This document shows, piece after piece, positions 9,746-19,674 of a stretch of DNA of 64,000 bases (positions are counted from its first letter, which is position 1; each line of letters starts with the position of its first letter). The position numbers were made by a program, and so were the translations under genes. Source of the stretch: Acidicapsa acidisoli (GTDB lineage: Bacteria; Acidobacteriota; Terriglobia; Terriglobales; Acidobacteriaceae); assembly GCF_025685625.1 (NCBI RefSeq), contig NZ_JAGSYI010000001.1:2399147-2463146 (forward strand). Reading direction: 5' to 3'. The notes below the pieces were generated by a model. It saw nothing but the letters and a program-made list of their open reading frames with translations, did not search any database and had not been told where the DNA came from.

Positions 9746-9838
9746 CTAGCTGCCTTCGCGCGGGCGTCCCGGTGCTGGCTTCGGTTTGGGCTGTGGTTTC
9801 TTCTTCGTTTCGCGCTTTGGTGCGTCTTTGCTTCCCAT
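9746..9838 (-). CDS. 30-residue lysine/proline-rich microprotein (putative)
   Basis: A short frame opens with ATG and reads MGSKDAPKRETKKKPQP, then continues with alternating Lys-Pro and ends in REGS before a TAG. It lies between pckG and the large oxidoreductase. The composition (about one third Lys/Arg, one quarter Pro) resembles small MGSKDKxKKE-type basic proteins that I recall being annotated in several bacterial phyla; that recollection is not backed by a search. No strong ribosome-binding site is visible. It could instead be chance open sequence. Confidence 0.45.
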   Translation of the reverse strand: MGSKDAPKRETKKKPQPKPKPAPGRPREGS

Positions 9839-9885
9839 AGAGACAGTTTACAACCCGCCATTCCATTCGTATTCGAGGCAGAGCA

Positions 9886-9933
9886 AAAACAGCCGCCATG
9901 TTGACTCTTTCGGGTCAGTATGGCGGCTGTTTT
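9886..9933. terminator. Strong hairpin terminator downstream of the pyruvate:ferredoxin oxidoreductase
   Basis: AAAACAGCCGCCAT at 9886-9899 pairs perfectly with ATGGCGGCTGTTTT starting at 9920, leaving a 20-base loop. On the minus strand the stem runs directly into a run of T, 20 bases past the stop codon of the oxidoreductase at 9953. The A/T flanks are symmetrical, so it could also work in the other direction. Confidence 0.85.
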
Positions 9934-9952
9934 GATTTCTTCGATGAGGGAA

Positions 9953-12900
9953 TCAAGCCTTGGCAGGCACCAGATTTCCCAGCCGCTCCTGCAGCAACTC
10001 TTCGCCGCGAGCAAACAACTCATCGACTGGAAGCTTGCCCGCGTCCACATCGGCCAGGATGGCCTTCTGCGCCTGGTACTCCTTGTTGACAATGCCTGAC
10101 TTTGATTGCAACATCCGCCACGCCTTGCGCCGCTCCACACAGAAGAGAACCAGTTGCCGCGAAATCGCCATGTACGTCGGCTCGCCGCCAGCCTTTGCCG
10201 GAGCGATCTGGATATACACGCCAAAATCCGGGATAAACGAGCGATGTTCCGGATGCAGATAGCGTCGGTAGACCGCATCCTGCTGCGTGATGCGCACCAG
10301 CATGTTGTCGAGCGAAATGAGCTTGGCAATCGCGTCCTTCTTCACCTTCTTCAGATGGTTGCGGAAGCGAGCTTCGGTCGTGCACCAATGGGCTACGGTG
10401 TATCGGCTCGTTTCGCCGGTAACCTTGTCTTTCGTCGAGTACCAGTCCATATCGGGTGCCGGATTGCCCTTGACGTCGAGCGCTTCCTGATATGTCTCGC
10501 CCATCCGAGGATTGAAGATGAACTCCGGCACGCCGCGCGAGTCACGCACACGCTGCGCCTGGGTCAACGCCATATCGTCGGCCACGCCATGCTCGGGCTG
10601 GCAGGTGGTAAACGACTGGATGAATGCCGTCCCGCGATATTCGAGGCCGTCCAGAATCGCCCGGTACAGCTTGGGCGCGTTGGCCATTGAGATCTGCGCC
10701 ACAAACGGCGATCCATGTCCAGCCAGGAAGGTTTCAGCGACTGTTTTCTTCTCGTTGTTCTTGCCCTGCGTCGCCGAGCCGAAGACGTTCATGTCGTTGC
10801 CGCCCAGCATCGGCGTCGAATCCGAATTCTGCCCTCCAGTGTTGGAGTAGACCTGTGTATCCAGCATCAAAACCTTGACGTTGGGCCGGTTCTGCAGGAT
10901 CACCTTGGAGGTGTTCTGATAGCCGATGTCGCCAATGCCACCGTCGCCGCCCACTACCCAGACCTTGGGCAGTTCGATGATCTCCTGATCCGTCATCGTG
11001 GCGTCGGTAAAGTGCGTGAACTCATAGTATTCGCGCTCCGAAATCACATTCTCGTCGCGCGTCAGAATCGCATCCGTCAGCCGCTCCGGAATCACGGACC
11101 GCCGCGCATGATCCACAATGAAGCTTTCGCCCATCAGCCAGCCCACCGTCACGCCATCCTGGAAGAGCGAGTTGATCCACGGATAAGGATGCGGATTGTT
11201 CGGCGCAGTCGAGCCATACACGGTATTGCAACCGGTATGCGCAGCCATCGCCATGACCGACATGCCGTTGGCCAGGCGTCCATCCACCGGCTGCAGGCTC
11301 TTGTGGTTGAAGGCTTCAGTCAAGAGAATTGCAGCCAGCGACTCCACAATCTGTTGGTCAGTGATCGGCCCATTCGCGGCTTCGTGCGCGGCAATCCTCG
11401 ACTTGGTGTCCTCGGTATTCTCACCGCCCAGACCCAGAATCAGATGAGACGTAAGCTGCTTCAGAATTGCGTATTCTTCCGGGTTACGTTCGGCAAGTGC
11501 GGCCAGTCGAGAAGCTCCGACCTTTTCCAATTCGCCTGCCTTGGCCAGGAAGCGATCGCTCTTTGCGTGGTAGACGGGCCGCATATAGGCCTCGGTCACA
11601 GCGGCGATTGCGCGGAGCACAGATTTTTCGCCACAACCCGCGCAAGCGCCGTCGCCTGAAACCAGCGCGTCGTAGTTTGAGCGCACCATCAGCAGATTGC
11701 GCAATGTAGCCGTCTTCGACTCCGCTGGATTCGCCGCGTTGAACAACCCAAGGAACTTCTGCGAAGTATCCGGCAGCAGATCCAGGAACGCCGTTCCCGT
11801 CTCATGCTCCGCATTCACGTCTTCGGTCTCAGCCACCATCTTCAGAGCTTCGTGATCGCCGCAAGCCGTCACGCAAGCGCCGCAACCCTTGCAAAGATCC
11901 GAAACAAAGATGGAGAAGACGCCGCCCGAGCCCGGCTTCTTGCGCTCCGGCGAAGAGAAGATCGCGTTTACCTTGGTATAGGCCAGCGGCACCTTCCGGA
12001 TGATGTTGGCGAACTGAGTCTTCGCTCGTTCCGAGAATCCCTCAATTTCGTTTGTGACAGAAATCAGAATCTCCGGCAGCGGCGTCGAACCCTTCTTCGC
12101 AACCACATCGTTCATCTGAACGCGGGCGCGAGACTCAATCTCTGGAATTCGCGACAGCATCTGAGCACGATCGCCGAAGTCGGTCACGTAGCGCATCACA
12201 GCCGTGCGCAGCACCGTCTCAAGCTCCTGCGAAGTATTTGGTAGCGCCGTATCCGGGCAGGCCGCGATGCACTCCATGCACTGCGTGCAGTTCTCTGGAA
12301 TATAAAGCGGAGTCTCGCGCCTCGCGACATACTTCGAAGCCGTGTCGCCGGTCGCGGCAGCAATCATGCCCAACGCTGCCAGCGGAGTCGCTGGCTGGTC
12401 GTAGCCGTAATTCGAGCGGAACTCCTGATCGAAGGTCGACAGCAGATTGATCGGCGCGCGTTCGGCCTGGCCCGCAGGCAGAGCATGGGACCGGCACCCG
12501 CTGCCGCAGCTCGCGCCTTCCGCAACATCCACGAGCACCGGCAGCAGCGCAGGCCCACGCAGGCTCGATCGATCCGGAGCGGAAAGCTCGCCGATGTTGA
12601 TCTCTGTGACCATTTCAAAGCCCTTGATCATGACTTCCATGTTGGAAGCCACCACCGCCTCGCCCAATTTGCCAAACTTCTTAACGTACTGCTTGTGCAC
12701 AACCTCGCGATACTTTTCCTGCGAGATGCCGAACTCCTCCAACAGCGGCGAAACCGCAAAGAAAGCTCCCAGAAACGCATTGCCCTGCATGCGAAGCTGC
12801 AGATCAGCGCGGTCCGTAGCATTGCGCGCAATCTTGAAGCCCGGCAGCGTGAAGACGCGAATCTTGTTGTCCACAATCTGCTTTCGCGCCCATTGCGGCA

Positions 12901-14704
12901 ATCGTTCCCATGCTTCCTCGCCGGTCTCCTCCGATTCCCAGACAAGACTTCCGCCCTCGGCCATTCCATCGAGAGGATTGCAGTGCGTAAATGCTTTGGG
13001 ATCGCAGCAGAGCACCACATTTACATGGCGCAGATCGCAGTTCACGCGGATACGATCCTTCGCCGCGACCATGAAGTAGCTGGTCGGCGCACCCTTTTTC
13101 TCAGAACCGTACTTGGGATTGGCGCTGACGTGAATGATTTCCTTGGGATTGCCAAGTTCGTCCACCAGCCCGTCGCGCTCAAACAACGTATCGTTCAGAT
13201 CGCCAAGAATTGCGCCCAGGTTTTTGCCCGTGGTGATCGCGCCCCACCCTCCGATGGAGTGGAAGCGCACCGCAACCGCGCCTTCCGGCAATAGCGAAGG
13301 ACGCTCTGGCGAGTTGACTTCGTAGGGATGATCGATGCCGAGGACGATGAAGGATGCGCCGTCCGCTGCTGTTTTTCCATCCTTGCGCGCCCTGCCTGCC
13401 GTGGCATACTCGAACGCGGCAATGATGTGTTCAGGACGGAAATCGCGTGAACCTAGGCCGTAGGTTCCGGAGAAGATGCGCGGCATTTCTTCCGCAGTGA
13501 TTCCGGGCAGCGTCTCTTCCGCCGGATGACTCGCGTAAAGAATGGCCCCCTGCGCAGCCTTGTTCAGCGCGGTGCGAATATCGCGGCCCAATGGATTGTC
13601 CCCGGACATCGCTTCATCTGTGCGCTCCAGAATGATGACGTTCTTCTTGCCCTTGAGCGCCTTCACGATTGCTGCTTCGGGGAATGGCCGTATCACGTTT
13701 ACGTGGATCGAGCCGACGCGAGCCACATCCGCTCCACGCGTCTCACGCAGGTAATCGACTGCAGCCTCGACGTTTTCCGCAGCCGACCCGAGCGAAACAA
13801 ACACCGTATCCGCGTCGTCGCACTTGTACTCCGAGAGCAGCCCGTAGTACCGACCCGTCAGGTCGCCAAAGTCCTTGTAGGCAGCCTCCAGCATCTCCAG
13901 AATAGGCTCGACGAAGTTGTTTCGCCGCGCCACGACGCCTTGCATGTAGTGTTCCTGATTTTGTACCGGTCCAAGCATGAGTGGATTGGCGAGATCGAGC
14001 ATTGCCGGAACCCGGCGGCGTTTGGGTCCGAACAGTACACGCTGGCTCTCGGTCGGAGTATCGATCAGATCTTCCGGAGCGCCGAGATACTCGCGAATCA
14101 AATCCGACTCATGCTTATAGAATGTCCGCTCCAGGTGAGAGGTAAGGAATCCATCCTGAATATTCATGCCTGGCGTCAGGCTCAGCTCCGTCACCCGGCG
14201 CAGAATCAAAGCCTGATCGGCCGCCTGCTGAGCGTCTTTGCCAAAAATCATGATCCAGCCTGTGTCGAGAGCGCCGTAGATATCGTCATGACCGCAGTGC
14301 ACGTTGAGCGCGTGTTTGGTTAGTGCGCGTGCGCCAACCTCGAGCACCATCGTCGAGCATTTGCCGGGCGCATGGTAATACTGCTCCACGCCGTACACTA
14401 TCCCTTGTCCGGAGGTGAAGTTCACGACACGCTTGCCGCACACTGAGTGGGCAATCGCGCCACCCTGGGCAGCATGCTCGCCCTCCGTTTCGATGGCGAT
14501 CGTGTTGTGGCCAAAGACGTTCAGGTTGCCTTCAGCGTAGGCCTGCTGAAACAGCTCGCCTCCCTCGGTTGAGGGAGTAATTGGATAGAAGACGCCAGCG
14601 TCAGCAATGCGAGTTTCTGTATGATACGCAATAAGTTGATTACCGTTAGCCGTAATTCGAATGCCGGGATAACGTGCTGCCTGCTTGCCTGCATTGGTCG
14701 TCAT
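9953..14704 (-). CDS. nifJ: Pyruvate:ferredoxin (flavodoxin) oxidoreductase, extended single-chain form
   Basis: Oxidatively decarboxylates pyruvate to acetyl-CoA while reducing ferredoxin or flavodoxin. The order is the classic fused one: an N-terminal pyruvate-binding domain (YHTETRIADAGVFYPITPST), a middle transketolase-like domain, a gamma domain (FHSIGGWGAITTGKNLG), two [4Fe-4S] clusters (CTQCMECIAACPD, CKGCGACVTACGD), the proximal-cluster CAGCG motif and the thiamine-diphosphate domain (GGDGGIGDIGYQN). Canonical NifJ has about 1170-1230 residues; this one has 1583. Part of the excess lies between the two ferredoxin clusters, which are about 130 residues apart rather than about 45, and part lies at the C-terminus. 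I chose the ATG at 14704 because GGAGAG is well placed before it; the ATG at 14716 would add four residues. Confidence 0.93.
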   Translation of the reverse strand: MTTNAGKQAARYPGIRITANGNQLIAYHTETRIADAGVFYPITPSTEGGELFQQAYAEGNLNVFGHNTIAIETEGEHAAQGGAIAHSVCGKRVVNFTSGQGIVYGVEQYYHAPGKCSTMVLEVGARALTKHALNVHCGHDDIYGALDTGWIMIFGKDAQQAADQALILRRVTELSLTPGMNIQDGFLTSHLERTFYKHESDLIREYLGAPEDLIDTPTESQRVLFGPKRRRVPAMLDLANPLMLGPVQNQEHYMQGVVARRNNFVEPILEMLEAAYKDFGDLTGRYYGLLSEYKCDDADTVFVSLGSAAENVEAAVDYLRETRGADVARVGSIHVNVIRPFPEAAIVKALKGKKNVIILERTDEAMSGDNPLGRDIRTALNKAAQGAILYASHPAEETLPGITAEEMPRIFSGTYGLGSRDFRPEHIIAAFEYATAGRARKDGKTAADGASFIVLGIDHPYEVNSPERPSLLPEGAVAVRFHSIGGWGAITTGKNLGAILGDLNDTLFERDGLVDELGNPKEIIHVSANPKYGSEKKGAPTSYFMVAAKDRIRVNCDLRHVNVVLCCDPKAFTHCNPLDGMAEGGSLVWESEETGEEAWERLPQWARKQIVDNKIRVFTLPGFKIARNATDRADLQLRMQGNAFLGAFFAVSPLLEEFGISQEKYREVVHKQYVKKFGKLGEAVVASNMEVMIKGFEMVTEINIGELSAPDRSSLRGPALLPVLVDVAEGASCGSGCRSHALPAGQAERAPINLLSTFDQEFRSNYGYDQPATPLAALGMIAAATGDTASKYVARRETPLYIPENCTQCMECIAACPDTALPNTSQELETVLRTAVMRYVTDFGDRAQMLSRIPEIESRARVQMNDVVAKKGSTPLPEILISVTNEIEGFSERAKTQFANIIRKVPLAYTKVNAIFSSPERKKPGSGGVFSIFVSDLCKGCGACVTACGDHEALKMVAETEDVNAEHETGTAFLDLLPDTSQKFLGLFNAANPAESKTATLRNLLMVRSNYDALVSGDGACAGCGEKSVLRAIAAVTEAYMRPVYHAKSDRFLAKAGELEKVGASRLAALAERNPEEYAILKQLTSHLILGLGGENTEDTKSRIAAHEAANGPITDQQIVESLAAILLTEAFNHKSLQPVDGRLANGMSVMAMAAHTGCNTVYGSTAPNNPHPYPWINSLFQDGVTVGWLMGESFIVDHARRSVIPERLTDAILTRDENVISEREYYEFTHFTDATMTDQEIIELPKVWVVGGDGGIGDIGYQNTSKVILQNRPNVKVLMLDTQVYSNTGGQNSDSTPMLGGNDMNVFGSATQGKNNEKKTVAETFLAGHGSPFVAQISMANAPKLYRAILDGLEYRGTAFIQSFTTCQPEHGVADDMALTQAQRVRDSRGVPEFIFNPRMGETYQEALDVKGNPAPDMDWYSTKDKVTGETSRYTVAHWCTTEARFRNHLKKVKKDAIAKLISLDNMLVRITQQDAVYRRYLHPEHRSFIPDFGVYIQIAPAKAGGEPTYMAISRQLVLFCVERRKAWRMLQSKSGIVNKEYQAQKAILADVDAGKLPVDELFARGEELLQERLGNLVPAKA

Positions 14705-15090
14705 GATTCTCTCCATCGCGCCTTGAATTGCCTTGGCAGTTATTTCTGTTGATTCCAGTAGCTTATCAATTTCAACGTAGCTGGATCAGCCAAACTCTTT
14801 GTTCTCAATAGTTCGACTGGGATATCGAAAGCCGGAATCGACCCGCTTTGTGCGGTCTTCGTGCTTGAATGAGATGGGGAAACGCTTCCGATCCGTGCCA
14901 CAGATTGTACGGCTGCAACGGAGAGAGCCGCAACCGGCCGTGTTACCTGTTGGGATGGCCGGCAGTTTCCCGAATTGAAAGCCTAACTTGCATCGCGGCT
15001 CAGCTTCTCCGGGGCCAGATCGAACTGCCCCGACGCCGATCCGCCTCACGTTCAAGGCGTCTTTCGCGTCCAACCCCGGCAAAGGAAACA
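14705..15090. other. Divergent intergenic region without recognisable gene
   Basis: 386 bases between the divergent oxidoreductase and the secreted NHL-type protein. It must hold both promoters, but no convincing -35/-10 pair, operator palindrome or riboswitch fold could be identified by eye. Open frames here have no ribosome-binding sites or family resemblance. Confidence 0.5.
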
Positions 15091-18000
15091 ATGAGATCCG
15101 TCATTCTTCCCCTGGCTCTTCTGTTTATCCTCCTGGAATCCGTCTTCCCGGGCCTGCCGTCCTTTGCCGCTGATCATCCTCAGCCTCTTTCGGGGGCCTT
15201 CGCGACGCCGCTGACCGATGCGGCGGTTGATAACGCATCTTTTGCCGAATGGTTCGGCGGCTCGGAACACCCGTTGGCGAATCCCAATCTTCTGCGGCAA
15301 ATTCTCTGGACGCAGGCCACAATGCCAACGTCCGGCGGCTTTGTGACCTACGGAGTCTCCAATCAGCCGGGCCCTCGCTATCTGCGTCTTGGGTTTAAAG
15401 TCCCAGTTGCAGTTGGCACCGTTCTCGTCCGTGGCGGTGACCAACTCAGCGTGCTTCGTCCCGACGCGCCTTATCCGGGAAACCTGGCAGACGACAGCCA
15501 ATGGATTCCAGCACAGCGCGTTTTCAACCGCGCGGTTACGACCGCCGAGGTTGGCCAAGGAAGCTACGCTCTTTGGGATTTGCCGAAAGTCGCTCAGGTT
15601 CGCGCCCTGCGATTCACCCACATTGCTGCGGTTACAGATTCCAATTACTCCGGGGTACTCGGCGGAGTGTATCTTCTCTCCGGCCGATTCGCTAATCTTG
15701 CCCCGCAGGCGTCCGTTATCACAAGTGCCAATGCTGGTGCTGCCCCACTGCTCATCGATGAAAAGAACAACTCCTGGGCCACCTGGGACAATGGGCCGGA
15801 ATTCCTTCATCCCGTAACCTCTGCCTCTCCAGAGTGGATCATCCTGAGCTGGCAACACCCGGTCCAACTGAGTGGTCTCGTAGCCTTGTGGGCTGGTTTC
15901 AATGCAGCCGACGCAGAGGTATTTACCGGCCCGAGCGACGCACCGCTACGGGGAGCCCCCGATAGCGAATGGCATTCTATCGGTCAGCCATTTCAACTGC
16001 GGAACCAATACCCGCTCCAACTTGGCGTCGATTGGCTCGATTTCGGCAAGACGGTCGAAACGCGAGCCGTTCGGCTTCGCCTGACGCAGCCCACCAACGA
16101 GTCGCGTGATCCGCAGCACCTGACTGGGCGCACGAACAACGGCAAACGCGTCTGGCTGGGCGAACTGATGGCGATTACGCCTCTGGCTGATGGAGACCTC
16201 AAAGAGGCTCTGCTGCCCGTTGCCCCCGCGGCCCCAAATCCACCCATTCCAGTTCGATTCACGCTCCCGTCGCCCAGCTATGTATCGCTGGTCATTGACG
16301 ATGCCCAGGGCAATCGCGTGCGCAACCTCGTCTCCGATACGTTATTTCCTGCTGGTCCCAACACGGTCTGGTGGGACGGTAGCGATGATCTCGGACGCGT
16401 CCCCGATGCCGCCGCGCATGGCCTCTATCTGATACCGACTCACTTCGTCTCTCCCGGCCGATACCAGGTACGCGGAATCTACCACCAGGCAATCGATCTG
16501 CGCTACCAATTCTCTATTTACAACGCCGGCCATCCAGCCTGGGAGACGCCGGACGGCACCGGCGGCTGGCTCACGAACCACACGCCTGCATCCAGTGCGC
16601 TCTTCGTGCCTGCCGATAAGGCTCCCGGCGGTAAGCCGCTCGTCTATCTTGGTTGCTGGGTCTCGGAAGGTGGCTCCGGATTGGCCTGGGTAGACCTCGA
16701 CGGAAACAAGCAGGGAGGCCGTGGATGGATCGGCGGCGCGTGGACCGCTGCCCAGTTTCTGGCGGGCGATACAGGGCCTCGCGCCAACCCCGATATCTAC
16801 GCCTATGCCGGTGCGGTATTTGGCGAAGGTCTAACCAAAACGACCATTCGTGTTACCGGTCTTAGCGGCCACGGCGACAAGGCCATTCTCAATTACACCT
16901 TCGACCTGGATGAGAAACCGCGAGATCGAACAGCCTCGGTCGCGTTGTGGAAACAGGAATTAGGAGGTCTGGCAATCCATAATAACGTCGCGGTTGTGAG
17001 CCTCACTTTGTTGAAAAAATTGCTGTTTGCTGATGCTACCACTGGAAAGATCCTGGGCGAAGCGCCTGTAGATAGCCCACAAGGCCTGGCATTCGATCTT
17101 CAGGGAAATCTTCTGGTGCTCTCCGGCAAGCACCTGCTGCGATATCGCTTATCTTCGGATGGGGCCTCACTGCATCCCGAACAACTCGCGGCGCCCCAAC
17201 TTGTGGTTGCCGAAGGACTCGACAGTCCGTCCGGACTCACGGTCGATGATAACGGGAACATCTACGTCAGCGATCAGGGCAATTCCAACCAGGTCAAGAT
17301 GTATTCATCCGCGGGCAAATTTCTTCGCGCCATTGGTCATCCCGGACCCTCACATGCAGGACCATACGATCCAATGCACATGAATAATCCCAAAGGCATG
17401 ACGGTTGACAGCAACAACCGTCTATGGGTTACCGAGGATGATTTTCAACCAAAGCGAGTCAGCCTTTGGAGTCTCGATGGCAGTCTGATCAAAACCTTCT
17501 ATGGGCCTCCAGAATACGGCGGCGGGGGTTCACTCGATCCCAAGGACAAGACAAAGTTCTATTACCATGAGATGGAGTTCAAGCTCGATTGGAAGACCGG
17601 TAGTTATGCCATAACATCGATCCTCGATCGTCCAGATAAAGATAGCTTCCCGTTTCCGCGATTTGGATCGCCGGAGTCCGTAGAATATAGCGACGGCCAT
17701 CGCTATTTCGACAATACCTACCTCGCCTATCCAACCAACGGTGTCAGCATCGCCGTATTGTATCTGGATACTGGCGGAGTCATCCGTCCCGTCGCGGTCC
17801 TCGGCAAAGCGAATGATTGGGACATCCTGAAGACAGATGCGTTCAAATCTAAATGGCCAGCGAATACTGATCCCTCCAGCCGGCAACCGAAGGACCAGAT
17901 CCTGTTCACATGGTCGGATATCAATGACAATGGCAAAGTAGATCCCGACGAAGTCACTTTCCTCAAAGCCGATAGCGGTTCGATCACTGTAATGCCGGAT

Positions 18001-19461
18001 TTAGCCATGATCGATTCCTACGTCGACGGAAAGGCGATGCGCTATGAGCCCGTGAAGCGAACACCCACGGGCGTTCCGATTTACGATCTTCGCGCAGGCC
18101 AGGTAGTCGTCGATGGTGCGCAACGGAACATGTCTGACGGCGGCGGTCAGGCACTCTATTCAGCCGATGGCACCGTGCTGACCACTGCGCCAACGCCGTT
18201 CGCGCGGGATGCGCTCGGGGGAGTCGATCGTCTCGGTCATCGCTGGAGTTATCCGAGCCTTTGGCCGGGCCTGCATCCGAGCCACAGCGCGCCCGTTCCC
18301 GATCGCCCTGGTGAATTAGAAGGAACCACGCGCCTCCTCGGTGGATTTGTCCATCCCACCGGTTCTGATGCTGGTCCGCTGTGGGCGATCAACGGAAATC
18401 TCGGCGAAATGTACCTCTTCACAGCAGATGGCTTCTACGTAACGCAGTTGTTCCAGGATGTGCGGGTCGGCAAAACGTGGAGCATGCCTCAGGCTCAAGT
18501 CAATATGCTGCTCAATGACATCACTCCGCATGACGAGAACTTTTTCCCCTCGATTACGCAAACTCCAGATGGAAACATCTATGTGGACGACGGAGGCAGA
18601 ACGAGCATTGTGCGAGTGGATGGCCTGAACAGCATTCGCCGCCTTCCGTCATCGCCGCTGGTCGTGACGCAAGACGAACTTGACAAGGCGCAAACCTATC
18701 TCAAACAGACGGAAGCATCCCGCCAAGATCGCCTCGGTCCGCAAACACTGGAAGTTGGAATCCGGTCCGGCGCTTCTCAATCATTACCCGATCTAATGGA
18801 AAGCCTGAAGATGGCGCAATGGGCGACCATCGATCATCGCATCGCGCAAGTTGGCTGGAACCAGAAACCCGACTTAGCCGAAGCCGCCGTCACCATTGCC
18901 GGAGGACGACTGATTGCAGCCTACCGCACTGGCGATCCAAATCTTCTCCGTAACTCCGGCGCAGTAGCCAACGCACCCTTCAAGACCGGTGGCGCACTCG
19001 ATCTGATGATTGGTTCCGATCCGCACGCAAATCCGAAACGCACTACTGCCGTTGCAGGCGACGAGCGATTGCTCGTCTATCAAGTCGGCGGAAAAGTTCG
19101 AGCCTTGCTGTATCGCGCTGTAGTCCCTGGTACGCCCCATCCAGTACCCTTTTCCTCGCCTTCTCGAACGATCACTCTGGACGCAGTCGAAGACGTCAGT
19201 ACTCTCGTAGAACTGCAGGCACTGACCGGAGACGCAGCGGGGAGCTTCGTCTTCTCGATTCCTCTCGAAGCCCTCGGACTCAAGCCGGTTGCGGGACAAA
19301 GAATCCGAGCGGATGTAGGAATCCTGCGTGGAAACGGCACGCAGACGGTGCAGCGCGTCTATTGGAGCAACAAGGCCACTGGCATTACTTCCGACGTACC
19401 GTCGGAGGCAGAGCTTTCGCCCAACCTATGGGGCGAGTGGATATTCAAAGCCGTTCCGTAA
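15091..19461 (+). CDS. Large secreted protein with FlgD-like, beta-propeller (NHL-like) and EF-hand-like segments
   Basis: 1456 residues with a signal peptide (MRSVILPLALLFILLESVFP). An N-terminal half with discoidin-like beta-rich segments is followed by a FlgD/Ig-like unit (VIDDAQGNRVRNLVSDTLF, then NTVWWDGSDDLGR). Next come NHL-like propeller blades (DSPSGLTVDDNGNIYVSDQG, NPKGMTVDSNNRLWVTEDDF), a calcium-loop-like segment (DINDNGKVDPDEV), a further propeller blade (TPDGNIYVDDGGR), and a C-terminal region resembling a family-9 carbohydrate-binding fold. The start at 15091 was chosen for AAAGGA just upstream and because it places the signal peptide at the N-terminus. The role is unknown; an extracellular carbohydrate-related or adhesive function is inference. 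Confidence 0.8.
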   Translation: MRSVILPLALLFILLESVFPGLPSFAADHPQPLSGAFATPLTDAAVDNASFAEWFGGSEHPLANPNLLRQILWTQATMPTSGGFVTYGVSNQPGPRYLRLGFKVPVAVGTVLVRGGDQLSVLRPDAPYPGNLADDSQWIPAQRVFNRAVTTAEVGQGSYALWDLPKVAQVRALRFTHIAAVTDSNYSGVLGGVYLLSGRFANLAPQASVITSANAGAAPLLIDEKNNSWATWDNGPEFLHPVTSASPEWIILSWQHPVQLSGLVALWAGFNAADAEVFTGPSDAPLRGAPDSEWHSIGQPFQLRNQYPLQLGVDWLDFGKTVETRAVRLRLTQPTNESRDPQHLTGRTNNGKRVWLGELMAITPLADGDLKEALLPVAPAAPNPPIPVRFTLPSPSYVSLVIDDAQGNRVRNLVSDTLFPAGPNTVWWDGSDDLGRVPDAAAHGLYLIPTHFVSPGRYQVRGIYHQAIDLRYQFSIYNAGHPAWETPDGTGGWLTNHTPASSALFVPADKAPGGKPLVYLGCWVSEGGSGLAWVDLDGNKQGGRGWIGGAWTAAQFLAGDTGPRANPDIYAYAGAVFGEGLTKTTIRVTGLSGHGDKAILNYTFDLDEKPRDRTASVALWKQELGGLAIHNNVAVVSLTLLKKLLFADATTGKILGEAPVDSPQGLAFDLQGNLLVLSGKHLLRYRLSSDGASLHPEQLAAPQLVVAEGLDSPSGLTVDDNGNIYVSDQGNSNQVKMYSSAGKFLRAIGHPGPSHAGPYDPMHMNNPKGMTVDSNNRLWVTEDDFQPKRVSLWSLDGSLIKTFYGPPEYGGGGSLDPKDKTKFYYHEMEFKLDWKTGSYAITSILDRPDKDSFPFPRFGSPESVEYSDGHRYFDNTYLAYPTNGVSIAVLYLDTGGVIRPVAVLGKANDWDILKTDAFKSKWPANTDPSSRQPKDQILFTWSDINDNGKVDPDEVTFLKADSGSITVMPDLAMIDSYVDGKAMRYEPVKRTPTGVPIYDLRAGQVVVDGAQRNMSDGGGQALYSADGTVLTTAPTPFARDALGGVDRLGHRWSYPSLWPGLHPSHSAPVPDRPGELEGTTRLLGGFVHPTGSDAGPLWAINGNLGEMYLFTADGFYVTQLFQDVRVGKTWSMPQAQVNMLLNDITPHDENFFPSITQTPDGNIYVDDGGRTSIVRVDGLNSIRRLPSSPLVVTQDELDKAQTYLKQTEASRQDRLGPQTLEVGIRSGASQSLPDLMESLKMAQWATIDHRIAQVGWNQKPDLAEAAVTIAGGRLIAAYRTGDPNLLRNSGAVANAPFKTGGALDLMIGSDPHANPKRTTAVAGDERLLVYQVGGKVRALLYRAVVPGTPHPVPFSSPSRTITLDAVEDVSTLVELQALTGDAAGSFVFSIPLEALGLKPVAGQRIRADVGILRGNGTQTVQRVYWSNKATGITSDVPSEAELSPNLWGEWIFKAVP

Positions 19462-19674
19462 CCGCCTCATTGTCATCCAATTATTGAAGACGAAATGGTT
19501 CACACCTATTCATGCGCGGTGCCTTGCGTTACTTCCGGACGCCGGGAGTGAGCGGTATTGGCCAGATTACTTCAGCTCAGTTCTTTACCCTCAAGAATTA
19601 GAAGTAAGTCCATCCCGCTGCGCAAAGTTACAAAACCAGCAGTAAGCCTGCCAAAGCCTGAGGGGGCAAGGAGA

